A stretch of 64,000 nucleotides of DNA from Aquisalinus flavus (GTDB lineage: Bacteria > Pseudomonadota > Alphaproteobacteria > Caulobacterales > Parvularculaceae): assembly GCF_022559625.1 (NCBI RefSeq), contig NZ_CP042288.1, positions 954,409 to 1,018,408 on the forward strand, read 5' to 3'. Under the pieces are notes generated by a model that saw only the letters and a list, made by a program, of their open reading frames with translations, was not told the DNA's origin and did not search any database. The position numbers and the translations under genes were made by a program. Below are positions 8,451 to 17,085 of the stretch, piece after piece (the stretch's first letter is position 1; each line of letters opens with the position of its first letter).

Positions 8451-9622
8451 GCAGATTGTTTCTCGACCATAATGCGACGACGCCGATCAAGCCGGCCGTG
8501 AAAGACGCAATGATCGCGGCGATGGAGGCCGGCAATCCGTCTTCCGTTCACGCCGAAGGGCGCAAGGCCAAGGCGCTGATCGAGGCCGCGCGCGCCGATG
8601 TCGCCGCTGCCTGCGATGCGCCGAAGGAGGGGATCATCTTCACCTCCGGCGGCACCGAGGCGATCAACATGGCGCTCTACGGCATCGCCCGCCGCGAGAA
8701 GCAGCCGGTGACCCGGCTGATCGTCTCCGGCATCGAGCACAATGCGACCCTGCGCTGCGCACGCGCGCTGGAACAGCAAGGCCTCGATCTCGAAATCATA
8801 CCGACGCTCGAGAATGGCCGCGCCGATACGGATTGGCTGAAATCCCGGCTTGCTGATTATGCCCCGGAAAAGGAAGGCATTTTCATGGTTTGCCTGATGC
8901 TGGCGAACAATGAAACCGGCGTTATTCAGGACGTTTCCGGCATCACGTCGGCGATCTTTGCCAAGGGCGGCTACCTGTTCGTCGACGCCGTGCAGGCGTT
9001 TGGTAAAATGCCGATCAGTTTCAGCAACTTGCAGGCCGATCTTATGGCCGTGTCGGCACACAAGATCAACGGCCCGAAAGGGGCCGGTGCGCTGCTGAGC
9101 AAGCCCGCCGTGCCGCTCGCGCCGCTGGTACAAGGGGGCGGCCAGGAGATGAGCCGCCGGGCCGGGACCGAAGGGATCATCACCATTGCCGGCTTCTCGG
9201 CGGCGGCCCGCGAAATTGATCTTGATAGCGCCAAGAGGCTCGAGGCGATCCGCGACCGGATCGAGGCCGGGCTGAAGCAGATGGATATTCCGGGGCTGAA
9301 GATCTTCGGTGAGGACGCCCCGCGCGTGCCGAATACGACCTGCTTCGCCGCACCGGGCTTCCGCGCCGAGACCCAGATCATGGCGCTCGACCTGGCCGGG
9401 ATCGCGATCTCGGCGGGGTCTGCCTGTTCCTCGGGCAAGGTGACGGCGAGCCATGTCACGACCGCGATGGGGGCAAGCTCAGAGGAGGCCGAATGCTCGA
9501 TCCGGGTCTCACTCGGTTTTGATACGCCGGACGACGCGGCAGAGATATTTCTGAAGGAATGGAGCGCGGCCTATGCCCGCGCCACAAAACGCGCCAGCCA
9601 GTCGGCAACGACCGCAGCGTAA
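8447..9622 (+). CDS. Cysteine desulfurase, IscS/NifS type
   Basis: A PLP enzyme that removes sulfur from cysteine as an enzyme-bound persulfide for Fe-S assembly. The 391-residue product begins MSRLFLDHNATTPIKP, has the PLP lysine in SAHKINGPKGAGAL and the catalytic cysteine in SAGSACSSGKV, all typical of group I (IscS/NifS) desulfurases. Its ATG at 8447 overlaps the regulator's TGA stop, indicating translational coupling. A second desulfurase of the SufS type lies in the same operon, so one may serve another acceptor. IscS versus NifS cannot be decided here. Confidence 0.92.
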   Translation: MSRLFLDHNATTPIKPAVKDAMIAAMEAGNPSSVHAEGRKAKALIEAARADVAAACDAPKEGIIFTSGGTEAINMALYGIARREKQPVTRLIVSGIEHNATLRCARALEQQGLDLEIIPTLENGRADTDWLKSRLADYAPEKEGIFMVCLMLANNETGVIQDVSGITSAIFAKGGYLFVDAVQAFGKMPISFSNLQADLMAVSAHKINGPKGAGALLSKPAVPLAPLVQGGGQEMSRRAGTEGIITIAGFSAAAREIDLDSAKRLEAIRDRIEAGLKQMDIPGLKIFGEDAPRVPNTTCFAAPGFRAETQIMALDLAGIAISAGSACSSGKVTASHVTTAMGASSEEAECSIRVSLGFDTPDDAAEIFLKEWSAAYARATKRASQSATTAA

Positions 9623-9634
9623 AGGACGATTGAG

Positions 9635-11191
9635 ATGTCACAGACCAGAGAAACAGTCGTGAAGGAAGGGATCGATCAGGCGACGGTCGAAATGACCCGC
9701 GAGCTTGAGACCTACAAGCACGGCTTCATCACCAATATCGAATCCGAGAAGGCGCCCAAGGGCCTGACCGAGGACACTGTGCGTTATATCTCCGCCAAGA
9801 AGGACGAGCCGCAATGGATGCTCGACTGGCGGCTGGAAGCATTTGCGCGCTGGAAGGAAATGGATGAGCCGACCTGGGCCCATGTCAAATATCCGGCCAT
9901 CAACTATCAGGACCATTACTACTATTCCGCACCGAAGTCCGGGTCGAAATATGAATCGATCGACGACGTGCCGCCGGAAATACTCGCCGATTTCGAGAAG
10001 CTCGGCATTCCGTTGAGAGAAGCCGAAGTGCTGCTCGGCGTCGAGGGCGCTGGCCAGACGCCCGGCGAGGCGCGCACCGATGCCGGCGTTGGCGGCGAGG
10101 GCGTTGCGCGGCAGAAAGTCGCCGTCGATGCAGTCTTCGATAGCGTCTCCGTTGCCACCACCTTCAAGAAGGAGCTGGAGAAGGCGGGCGTCATCTTCAT
10201 GTCGATCTCCGAGGCGATCCGCGAGCACCCAGAGCTGGTCAAGAAATATATCGGCTCGGTCGTGCCGACGTCGGACAATTTCTTCGCGACGCTGAACACG
10301 GCGGTCTTTTCCGACGGCACCTTCGTCTATGTGCCGCCCGGCGTGCGCTGCCCGATGGAGCTGTCGACATACTTTCGCATCAATGAGGCCAATACCGGCC
10401 AGTTCGAGCGCACGCTGATCGTCGCCGACAAGGGCTCTTACGTTTCTTACCTCGAGGGCTGTACCGCGCCGATGCGCGACGAAAACCAGTTGCATGCTGC
10501 CGTCGTCGAGCTGGTGGCGCTGGAAGATGCCGAGATCAAATATTCCACCGTCCAGAACTGGTATCCCGGCGACAAGGACGGCAAGGGCGGTATCTATAAT
10601 TTCGTGACCAAGCGCGGCGACTGCCGCGAGGCGCGCTCGAAGATTTCGTGGACGCAGGTCGAGACCGGCTCTGCCGTCACCTGGAAATACCCGTCCTGCA
10701 TCCTGCGCGGTGACAACAGCGTCGGCGAGTTCTATTCCATCGCCATCACCAATAATCATCAGCAGGCGGACACCGGTACAAAAATGATCCATCTCGGCAG
10801 GAACACGACGAGCCGGATCATCTCCAAGGGCATCGCCGCCGGCTTCTCCGATCAGACCTATCGCGGGCTCGTTTCGGTCCACCGAAAGGCAGAAGGCGTG
10901 CGTAATTTCACCCAGTGCGATTCGCTGTTGATCGGTGACCAGTGCGGTGCCCACACCGTGCCCTATATCGAGGCGAAGAATTCCAGCGCGGTGCTGGAGC
11001 ATGAGGCAACGACTTCTCGCCTGTCGGAAGACCAGCTGTTCTATTGCATGCAGCGCGGCCTGAACGAGGAAGAGGCGGTGTCGCTTCTGGTAAACGGTTT
11101 CTGCAAGGATGTTCTCCAGCAACTACCGATGGAATTTGCCGTAGAAGCGCAAAAGCTGCTCGAGGTCAGCCTCGAAGGTAGCGTTGGTTAG
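9635..11191 (+). CDS. sufB: Fe-S cluster assembly scaffold protein SufB
   Basis: Part of the SufBC2D scaffold on which Fe-S clusters are built in the cytoplasm. The 518-residue chain contains the conserved blocks [37 protein letters not shown], the region around [12 protein letters not shown] and the C-terminal [19 protein letters not shown] and QRGLNEEEA helices that meet SufD. Length is slightly above the usual 480 to 500. It follows the desulfurase gene by 12 bases with AAAGGA before the ATG. Confidence 0.97.
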   Translation: MSQTRETVVKEGIDQATVEMTRELETYKHGFITNIESEKAPKGLTEDTVRYISAKKDEPQWMLDWRLEAFARWKEMDEPTWAHVKYPAINYQDHYYYSAPKSGSKYESIDDVPPEILADFEKLGIPLREAEVLLGVEGAGQTPGEARTDAGVGGEGVARQKVAVDAVFDSVSVATTFKKELEKAGVIFMSISEAIREHPELVKKYIGSVVPTSDNFFATLNTAVFSDGTFVYVPPGVRCPMELSTYFRINEANTGQFERTLIVADKGSYVSYLEGCTAPMRDENQLHAAVVELVALEDAEIKYSTVQNWYPGDKDGKGGIYNFVTKRGDCREARSKISWTQVETGSAVTWKYPSCILRGDNSVGEFYSIAITNNHQQADTGTKMIHLGRNTTSRIISKGIAAGFSDQTYRGLVSVHRKAEGVRNFTQCDSLLIGDQCGAHTVPYIEAKNSSAVLEHEATTSRLSEDQLFYCMQRGLNEEEAVSLLVNGFCKDVLQQLPMEFAVEAQKLLEVSLEGSVG

Positions 11192-11210
11192 ATAGAAATA
11201 GAGATTCAAT

Positions 11211-11960
11211 ATGCTGAAAATTGACGATTTACACATCACCGTCCAGGAGACGGAAATCCTGAAAGGGCTGTCGCTGGAGGTTCCCGCGGGCGAGGTTCAT
11301 GCCATCATGGGGCCGAATGGTTCCGGCAAGTCGACCCTGTCCTATGCCATTACCGGTCGCGAGGATTATGAGGTCACCCAAGGCGACATCACCCTCGATG
11401 GCGACAGCCTTCTGGAGATGGACCCGAATGAGCGGGCGGCCAAGGGTCTGTTCCTGTCGTTCCAGCATCCGCTGGAAATCCCGGGTGTCGCGACGATGAG
11501 CTTCATCCGCACTGCCCTCAACGCCCAGCGCAAGGCGCGGGGTGAGAATGAAGTGACCGCGGCAGACTTCCTGCGCGCGATCCGCGAGAAGGCGAAGATC
11601 GTCGGCTTGTCCGACGAGAAGCTGAAGCGCCCGTTCAATGTCGGCTTTTCCGGCGGCGAGAAGAAGCGCATGGAAATGCTGCAGATGGCGATGCTGGAGC
11701 CGCGCTTCGGCATTCTCGACGAGACGGATTCCGGCCTCGATATCGACGCGCTGAAAATGGTCGGCGAGGTCGTCAACGAGATGCGCGGACCGGATCGCGG
11801 GTTCCTCGTCATCACCCACTATCAGCGCCTGCTCGACTATGTGAAGCCGGACCGCGTGCATGTGCTCGCGGATGGCCGCATCGTGGAAAGCGGCGGGCCG
11901 GAGATCGCCCGCGAGCTCGAAGAGCATGGCTATGACAAATATATTCAGAGTGCCGCATAA
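11211..11960 (+). CDS. sufC: Fe-S cluster assembly ATPase SufC
   Basis: The ABC-type ATPase of the SufBCD complex; ATP hydrolysis drives rearrangement of the SufB-SufD scaffold. The 249-residue protein has Walker A GPNGSGKST near residue 34, the Q-loop LSFQHPLEIPG, the signature FSGGEKKRMEMLQ and Walker B ILDETDSGLD. The SufC-specific TDSGLDID block distinguishes it from transporters. Starts 19 bases after sufB and ends 3 bases before sufD. Confidence 0.97.
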   Translation: MLKIDDLHITVQETEILKGLSLEVPAGEVHAIMGPNGSGKSTLSYAITGREDYEVTQGDITLDGDSLLEMDPNERAAKGLFLSFQHPLEIPGVATMSFIRTALNAQRKARGENEVTAADFLRAIREKAKIVGLSDEKLKRPFNVGFSGGEKKRMEMLQMAMLEPRFGILDETDSGLDIDALKMVGEVVNEMRGPDRGFLVITHYQRLLDYVKPDRVHVLADGRIVESGGPEIARELEEHGYDKYIQSAA

Positions 11961-11963
11961 ATC

Positions 11964-13160
11964 ATGAGACCAAACCACCAGTTCACGGAATTCGAGAAAG
12001 CGCTGATCGCGTCGATGCCAGCTGAGGGCAGCGAGGCGGGCGCGATCCTGTCCGGTACCGGCCTGCCGTCGCGCCGCGACGAGCGCTGGAAATGGACCGA
12101 TGTTCGCGCCGCCCTGCGTGAGGAAAAGCAGTCCTCGGTGCAGTCGGTTTCGTCCCGCGCACCACTGCTGTCGCTGGACCAGCCGATCGAGTTTCTGTTC
12201 GCCAATGGCCATTTGAGCCAGGCTCCCGCAGGTCTGCCTGAAGGGCTGACGCTGTCGCGTGGCGGCGACTATCCGCTGTTCAGGGAAAATCTGCCGAATA
12301 TCGCGACGGAAAAGGCCGAGGCGACCTATGTGCTGACCGTGTCGGGCAAGCTCGACCGCCCGATCCACCTGCGCTTCCTTTCAGAAGGCAGCGGCATGCA
12401 CCATACCAGCGTGCAGGTCGTGCTGGAGGAGGGCGCCGAGGCGAGTATTGTCGAGAGCCTCGAAGGCAGCGATGGCGCATGGTTCGCCAATGGCGTGATG
12501 CGCTTCAGACTGGCCAAGGGCGCAAGCCTTGAAAGGCTGATCCTTCAGCAGGCGCATGATGACGCCGTGCAGGTTCATTTTGCGATGGCCAATCTGGCGG
12601 CGGGCGCGAATTTCACGCAAGGCACGCTCGGCTTCGGCTCGAAGCTTTGCCGGCTGGAAACGCAAGTGCTGCATGAGGGCGAGGGCGCCCGCGCCGTGCT
12701 GAATGGCGCATACCTCCTCTCCGGCAGACGCCATCTCGATAATACCACGGATGTCGGCCACACCGTGCCCGGCTGTGTGACCGAGGAGCTGTACAAGGGT
12801 GTGCTCGCCGACAAGGGGCGCGGCGTGTTCCAGGGCCGGTTCTATGTCGCCAGGGACGCGCAGAAGACCGATGCCCGCATGGCGCATAATGCGCTGCTGT
12901 TGTCGGACGAGGCGGAGGTCGATGCCAAGCCGGAACTGATGATCTATGCTGACGATGTCCAGTGCGCCCACGGCAATACCGCCGGGGCGCTCGACACCGA
13001 GGCGCTGTTCTACATGCGCCAGCGCGGCCTGTCCGAGGCACAGGCCCGCGCCATGCTGGTGCAGGCCTTCGTCGTCGAGGCGTTCGGGCATATCTCCAAC
13101 GAGGACGTGAAGGCCCGTCTGATGGTGCTGATCGAGACATGGCTGGAGGCTCAATCATGA
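11964..13160 (+). CDS. sufD: Fe-S cluster assembly protein SufD
   Basis: The SufB paralogue in the SufBC2D scaffold. The 398-residue product shows the family's right-handed beta-helix core, with HHTSVQVVLEEGAEASIVES, and the C-terminal motif QCAHGNTAGALDTEALFYMRQRGLSEAQA shared with SufB. An N-terminal helical part (KWTDVRAALREE) is as expected. Overlaps the following membrane-protein gene by ATGA, so translation is probably coupled. Confidence 0.95.
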   Translation: MRPNHQFTEFEKALIASMPAEGSEAGAILSGTGLPSRRDERWKWTDVRAALREEKQSSVQSVSSRAPLLSLDQPIEFLFANGHLSQAPAGLPEGLTLSRGGDYPLFRENLPNIATEKAEATYVLTVSGKLDRPIHLRFLSEGSGMHHTSVQVVLEEGAEASIVESLEGSDGAWFANGVMRFRLAKGASLERLILQQAHDDAVQVHFAMANLAAGANFTQGTLGFGSKLCRLETQVLHEGEGARAVLNGAYLLSGRRHLDNTTDVGHTVPGCVTEELYKGVLADKGRGVFQGRFYVARDAQKTDARMAHNALLLSDEAEVDAKPELMIYADDVQCAHGNTAGALDTEALFYMRQRGLSEAQARAMLVQAFVVEAFGHISNEDVKARLMVLIETWLEAQS

Positions 13161-13546
13161 AGATGCGAGGAGTCACCCCCGGTACCCGTACCCTGTTCGA
13201 AGGGCTGGTCGTCGTGTCCTTTGTGCTTACCATCGCACAAAGCCTGCTCCAGGCGGAATCCAGTTTTGCCGTAAATGATACGGCCATCGCGCTGACCAAG
13301 CTTTTCATTGGCCCGCTGATCGGCCTGGCTTTGGCCTTTGCCGTCTCACGTCTGCGCAGTGTCATCGCGGCGGTCCTGTATCTGGTTCTGATGATCATCG
13401 CCGTACTGATAACTGCATCCGATATTGCTGCTGGTGATCCGCTGAATCTGATATTCATCATCGGGCTAGTTGCCGTCATTTGTGATGTTGCGGCTGCGCT
13501 GATCATCATGAAATGGATTGTTGGGCGCAGGGAGGTATCAGCATGA
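13157..13546 (+). CDS. Small integral membrane protein within the suf operon
   Basis: I do not recognise this 129-residue protein. About four hydrophobic helices fill it: roughly 14-34, 45-68, 70-90 and 98-120, with short loops and a basic C-terminus (KWIVGRREVSA). It overlaps sufD at its start and sufS at its end, each by an ATGA junction, so it is translated as part of the operon. No cysteine is present, which argues against a cluster-carrying role. A link between Suf and the membrane, or a fortuitous insertion preserved by coupling, are both possible. The reading frame is well supported; the function is not. Confidence 0.85.
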   Translation: MKMRGVTPGTRTLFEGLVVVSFVLTIAQSLLQAESSFAVNDTAIALTKLFIGPLIGLALAFAVSRLRSVIAAVLYLVLMIIAVLITASDIAAGDPLNLIFIIGLVAVICDVAAALIIMKWIVGRREVSA

Positions 13547-14763
13547 GTTTTGACGCAACATCCTTCCGCGAGCAGTTCCCGATCCTGAATACGGAGATAT
13601 ATGGCAAGTCGCTCGCCTATCTCGACAATGCTGCCTCGGTGCAGAAGCCGCAGATCGTCATTGACCGGATCAACGAGGTTCTCACCGGCGGCTATGCCAA
13701 TGTCCATCGCGGGCTGCACTACCTGTCGAACAAGGCAACGGCGGATTACGAGAAGGCGCGCGACAGCGTCGCCAAATATCTGAACGCCGCGGACCGCGAC
13801 GAGATCGTGTTCACCGCCGGGGGGACCGACGCGATGAACCTTGTCGCGCAGTCGCTCGGCGTGTCGCAGATCGGCGAGGGCGACGAGATCATCCTTTCCG
13901 TCATGGAGCACCATTCCAATATCGTGCCCTGGCACTTGCTGCGCGAGCGCAAGGGCGCGGTGATCAAATGGGTCGATGTCGACGATGACGGCCATATCGA
14001 CCTGGACGCCTACCGGGCGCTGTTCACCGACCGAACCAAGATCGTCTCGATCACCGGCCTGTCCAACGTGCTGGGTGTCGTGCCGCCGATCAGGGAAATG
14101 GCCGCCATCGCCCATGAGCGTGGCGTCCTGTTCCTGACCGATGGCTGCCAGCATGCCGTACACGGACCGGTGGACGTGCAGGCGCTGGGCGTCGATTTCT
14201 ATGTCCTGACCGGGCACAAGATCTATGGCCCGAACGGCATCGGGGCGCTTTACGGGCGCAAGGACGTTCTGGCGACCATGCCGCCATTCAAGGGCGGCGG
14301 CGAGATGATCGACACGGTCAGCATGGACGAGGTCACCTATAATGATCCGCCGCACCGGTTCGAGGCGGGCACGCCGCCGATCACCGAGGCGATCGCGCTG
14401 GGCGCCGCGCTCGACTGGATGATGGAGCAGGACATGGACGGTCTGCGGGCGCATGAGCGGGCGCTGACCGATCACGCCATGGAGGCGCTGACCGGCCTCA
14501 ACTGGATTAACCTTTATGGCCGCGCGAAAGACAAGGGCCCGGTCATCGCTTTCAATCTCAATGGTGCACACCCACATGATGTTTCAACCGTGCTCGACCG
14601 GCAGGGCGTTGCGATCCGCGCCGGGCACCATTGCTGCCAGCCGCTGATGCGCCGCCTGGGCGTGACGGCGACGGGCCGGGCGAGTTTTGCCGCCTACAAC
14701 ACACACGAAGACATCGACCAATTCGTCAAGGCGCTGCACAAGGCGCAGGAGTTATTCGCATGA
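13543..14763 (+). CDS. sufS: Cysteine desulfurase SufS
   Basis: Group II cysteine desulfurase supplying persulfide sulfur to the Suf scaffold. The 406-residue chain starts with FREQFPILN and YLDNAASVQKP, has the PLP lysine in LTGHKIYGPNGIGALYG and the active cysteine in RAGHHCCQPLMRR, the pattern that separates SufS from IscS. Start at 13543 overlaps the preceding stop. I see no SufE or SufU partner gene in this operon, so sulfur transfer may rely on a partner elsewhere. Confidence 0.96.
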   Translation: MSFDATSFREQFPILNTEIYGKSLAYLDNAASVQKPQIVIDRINEVLTGGYANVHRGLHYLSNKATADYEKARDSVAKYLNAADRDEIVFTAGGTDAMNLVAQSLGVSQIGEGDEIILSVMEHHSNIVPWHLLRERKGAVIKWVDVDDDGHIDLDAYRALFTDRTKIVSITGLSNVLGVVPPIREMAAIAHERGVLFLTDGCQHAVHGPVDVQALGVDFYVLTGHKIYGPNGIGALYGRKDVLATMPPFKGGGEMIDTVSMDEVTYNDPPHRFEAGTPPITEAIALGAALDWMMEQDMDGLRAHERALTDHAMEALTGLNWINLYGRAKDKGPVIAFNLNGAHPHDVSTVLDRQGVAIRAGHHCCQPLMRRLGVTATGRASFAAYNTHEDIDQFVKALHKAQELFA

Positions 14764-15179
14764 GCGACACGCACGACATGATCGACCTGAAGAAACCGGC
14801 CGAGCCTGCCGTCACCGATATACCGGCGGAAGGCGCAGCCCTGTCTGGGTCGGGCAAGGAGATGAGCCAGGACGAGATCGACAAGATCACGACAGAGATC
14901 GTCAAGGCGCTGAAGACCGTCTACGATCCGGAGATACCGGTTGATATCTATGAGCTGGGCCTCATCTATAAGGTGGACTTCGACGACGGTAATGTTGAGG
15001 TCGAGATGACCCTGACTGCGCCGGGCTGCCCCGTGGCAGGCGAAATGCCGATCTGGGTCGAGAACGCCGTCACCGATGTCGAGGGCGTGAACAGGACCAA
15101 GGTCAACATGGTGTTCGATCCGCCCTGGACGCCGGACCGGATGTCGGACGAAGCGAAACTGGAACTGGGATTCATGTAA
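14760..15179 (+). CDS. SufT-like Fe-S assembly protein (MIP18/DUF59 family)
   Basis: A 139-residue protein with a MIP18 (DUF59) domain at about 38-135. The family helps mature Fe-S proteins. The hallmark DPEIPVDIYELGLIY is present, followed by LTAPGCPVAGEMP with the conserved cysteine, and the DPPWTPDRMS close. An extra acidic N-terminal tail of about 35 residues precedes the domain. Overlaps sufS by ATGA and is followed with no gap by the SufA-like gene. Confidence 0.93.
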   Translation: MSDTHDMIDLKKPAEPAVTDIPAEGAALSGSGKEMSQDEIDKITTEIVKALKTVYDPEIPVDIYELGLIYKVDFDDGNVEVEMTLTAPGCPVAGEMPIWVENAVTDVEGVNRTKVNMVFDPPWTPDRMSDEAKLELGFM

Positions 15180-15554
15180 ATGGCACGTATCAAGAAAAAA
15201 GCCGTGACGCTGACAGATGCCGCCGCCGGGCGGATGCGCGAGATCATGGATCAGGCGGCGGAGACCTATACCGGCGTGCGCATCGGCGTGAAAAACGGCG
15301 GCTGTGCCGGCATGGAATACACGATGGCCTATGCCGAGGCACCGGAGCCGCTGGAAGAAGTTGTCGAGGAAAACGGCATCACCGTCTATATCGACCCGAA
15401 GGCGATCCTGTTCCTGCTTGGCACGGAAATCGACTATCAGGTCGAGAAATTGTCGGCGAGATTCGTCTTCAACAATCCCAACCAGACCGATGCCTGCGGT
15501 TGCGGCGAGAGCGTGACGATCGTGCCGGTTCGGCAGGAAGTCGCCGACGCGTAA
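15180..15554 (+). CDS. sufA: A-type Fe-S carrier protein (SufA/IscA/ErpA family)
   Basis: Carries clusters from the scaffold to apo-proteins. The 124-residue chain has the three conserved cysteines: one in KNGGCAGMEY and two in DACGCGES near the C-terminus. ITVYIDPKAILFLLGTEIDY is the typical core. The start ATG follows directly after the stop of the SufT-like gene. Last gene of the suf operon; hairpins downstream probably end the transcript. SufA rather than IscA is chosen from operon context. Confidence 0.93.
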   Translation: MARIKKKAVTLTDAAAGRMREIMDQAAETYTGVRIGVKNGGCAGMEYTMAYAEAPEPLEEVVEENGITVYIDPKAILFLLGTEIDYQVEKLSARFVFNNPNQTDACGCGESVTIVPVRQEVADA

Positions 15555-15601
15555 CCGTTGGGCAATAATTTTTGTGCGGCCCAGCGAAAAAATGCACGCC
15601 G

Positions 15602-15624
15602 GACGCTTTTGAGGCGAAAGCGTC
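15602..15624. terminator. Hairpin after the suf operon
   Basis: GACGCTTT (15602-15609) pairs perfectly with AAAGCGTC (15617-15624) around a 7-base loop, about 50 bases after the last suf stop codon. No T-run follows, so it could be a processing or stability hairpin rather than an intrinsic terminator. Confidence 0.4.
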
Positions 15625-15698
15625 ACGCAAGTGTCAATCCGGTGTAACAATACCGGCGCAATAGCCCCTGTATTGTGGTTCAATCGCAGGGCATTTTC

Positions 15699-15809
15699 AT
15701 GAATCAGACCGTTGCTCTTCCGGGCGCTCTGGTACCGGGAAACGAGATCCAGCGCGCGGAAGCGAGCGGAGCCTGCACGGTCACGATGGGGGCTGACTTT
15801 CAGGTCTAG
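15699..15809 (+). CDS. Possible 36-codon small protein
   Basis: A short frame from ATG 15699 to TAG 15807-15809, encoding 36 residues that start MNQTVALPGALVPGNEIQRA and end MGADFQV, with one cysteine. It lies in a 370-base gap between the suf operon and phytase and is followed within 20 bases by a good terminator, as a free-standing small gene would be. There is no clear ribosome site (GCAGGGC at about 10 bases is the best). It could instead be a non-coding transcript, or chance. Not recognised. Confidence 0.35.
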   Translation: MNQTVALPGALVPGNEIQRAEASGACTVTMGADFQV

Positions 15810-15831
15810 GTGGGGGGAGTAAGGGCCGGAC

Positions 15832-15856
15832 CTCCCTCCGGCCTTTACTTTTGAGC
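15832..15856 (+). terminator. Intrinsic terminator after the small frame
   Basis: AAGGGCCGGA pairs with TCCGGCCTTT (one G-T wobble) around CCTCCC, followed by TACTTTT. It is a convincing Rho-independent terminator for transcripts from upstream, either suf or the small frame. Confidence 0.65.
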
Positions 15857-15874
15857 CACACTACCCTCTTAAAT

Positions 15875-15902
15875 GGGCGCGTCACCAGTATGGGACGCGC
15901 CC
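15875..15902 (+). promoter_or_regulatory. Hairpin in the phytase leader
   Basis: GGGCGCGTC (15875-15883) pairs perfectly with GACGCGCCC (15894-15902), then TGATAATTTT follows and the phytase ribosome site comes 10 bases later. It may be a second terminator for upstream transcription or a leader structure affecting phytase expression. Confidence 0.45.
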
Positions 15903-15924
15903 TGATAATTTTGGAGAGATGATT

Positions 15925-16986
15925 ATGAAGAGATTTTTCGGGATCAGCTGCCTCGCCCTCCTGTCCGCCTGCGCCACGGATATGGACGCACTGGTCTATG
16001 ATGATGCGGCCAGTGTGCCTGTCGTTTATGCCAAGGCGGAAACCGTGCCGGTGGAATCGACCGATGACGCGGCGGACGATCCGGCGATCTGGATCAACGC
16101 TTCCGATCCTGCCTCCAGCTATATTCTGGGCACGGACAAGCAGGCCGGTCTCGGCATCTACACCCTGTCCGGCGCTATCCAGCAATTCATTCCTGCCGGC
16201 CGGCTGAACAATGTCGATCTGCGCCAGGGCGTCACCGTCGGCCTGTGGGAAGGCGACCTTGCGGCGGCGACCAACCGGACTGATGACAGTGTGACCCTGT
16301 TCACGGTCGACGGGGAAGGCGCCAATGTCTTCGGTTCTTTCGCGGCGGAACTGCCCGAACCCTATGGCATGTGCATGGGGCAGGTGGGCAGGGACCTGAT
16401 CGTCTTCATCACCTACAAGACCGGGGAGGTCGATGCCCACAAGCTTCTCTCCGCCAATGGTAATGAGACGCTGCAGGAGCGCATCGGCCGGATCAAGTTC
16501 GACACCCAGCTGGAAGGCTGTGTCGTCGATGATGCGACGGACACGCTCTATATCGGCGAGGAGATGCGCGGCGTATGGAAGACGTCGGTTGCATCCTCGA
16601 TCGACGGCCTGAAATATACGCCGCCGGTGCTGATCGACGAAATCGACGGCGCGACCGGGATCACCGGCGATGTCGAAGGCGTGGCGCTGTATAAATCCGA
16701 TGCGGCGAGCTATCTCGTCATCTCCTCCCAGGGCAATGACTCTTATGCGGTCTATGACCTCGACGGGGATAACAATTTCCGCGGACGCTTCCGCATTGCT
16801 GCCAGCGAGGAAACCGGCATTGACGGCGCACAGGAAACAGACGGCATCGCCATCAGCTCCGCGCCGCTCGGGCCTGACTATCCTGAAGGCGTGCTGGTCG
16901 CGCAGGACGGGTTCAATCGCGGCGCGACCCAGAACTTCAAGATCGTCGACTGGCGCGACGTGAAGGCGGCGCTGGGCCTGGAATAG
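15925..16986 (+). CDS. Beta-propeller phytase (3-phytase) lipoprotein
   Basis: Releases phosphate from phytate using calcium; expected to act outside the cytoplasm. The 353-residue precursor has a lipoprotein signal (LLSAC, cysteine 16). The mature part holds the beta-propeller phytase landmarks: STDDAADDPAIWIN near residue 48, ILGTDKQAGLGIYTLSG near 70, and YIGEEMRGVW and VEGVALY further on. The ATG at 15925 is 8 bases after GGAG; an ATG at 15919 is too close to that site. Stands alone between hairpins and a palindromic repeat, so probably a single-gene unit. Confidence 0.93.
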   Translation: MKRFFGISCLALLSACATDMDALVYDDAASVPVVYAKAETVPVESTDDAADDPAIWINASDPASSYILGTDKQAGLGIYTLSGAIQQFIPAGRLNNVDLRQGVTVGLWEGDLAAATNRTDDSVTLFTVDGEGANVFGSFAAELPEPYGMCMGQVGRDLIVFITYKTGEVDAHKLLSANGNETLQERIGRIKFDTQLEGCVVDDATDTLYIGEEMRGVWKTSVASSIDGLKYTPPVLIDEIDGATGITGDVEGVALYKSDAASYLVISSQGNDSYAVYDLDGDNNFRGRFRIAASEETGIDGAQETDGIAISSAPLGPDYPEGVLVAQDGFNRGATQNFKIVDWRDVKAALGLE

Positions 16987-16993
16987 GTATCGA

Positions 16994-17041
16994 GCCTCGT
17001 CCTTCGTGGCCGCTTCGCGGCCCCTCAGGATGAGGCTTTTT
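16994..17041. repeat. Palindromic dispersed repeat, copy 1 (also terminator-like)
   Basis: Outer arms GCCTCGTCCT (16994-17003) and AGGATGAGGC (17027-17036) enclose a perfect inner hairpin GGCCGC-TTC-GCGGCC. Five T bases follow, so it can also terminate the phytase transcript. The same outer arms occur at 47856-47906 with a different inner stem, the mark of a dispersed intergenic palindromic element as seen in many alphaproteobacteria. Confidence 0.75.
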
Positions 17042-17085
17042 GTTGGTCTTCGCCCTGAGCTGGCCAGCGCGCTGACCCACGAGGG

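Noticed and set aside
9638..11122. A 494-codon open frame on the minus strand
   Set aside because: It is antisense to sufB, which is fully conserved.
12613..14577. A 654-codon open frame on the minus strand across sufD and sufS
   Set aside because: It crosses two well-supported coupled genes on the other strand and has no domain of its own.
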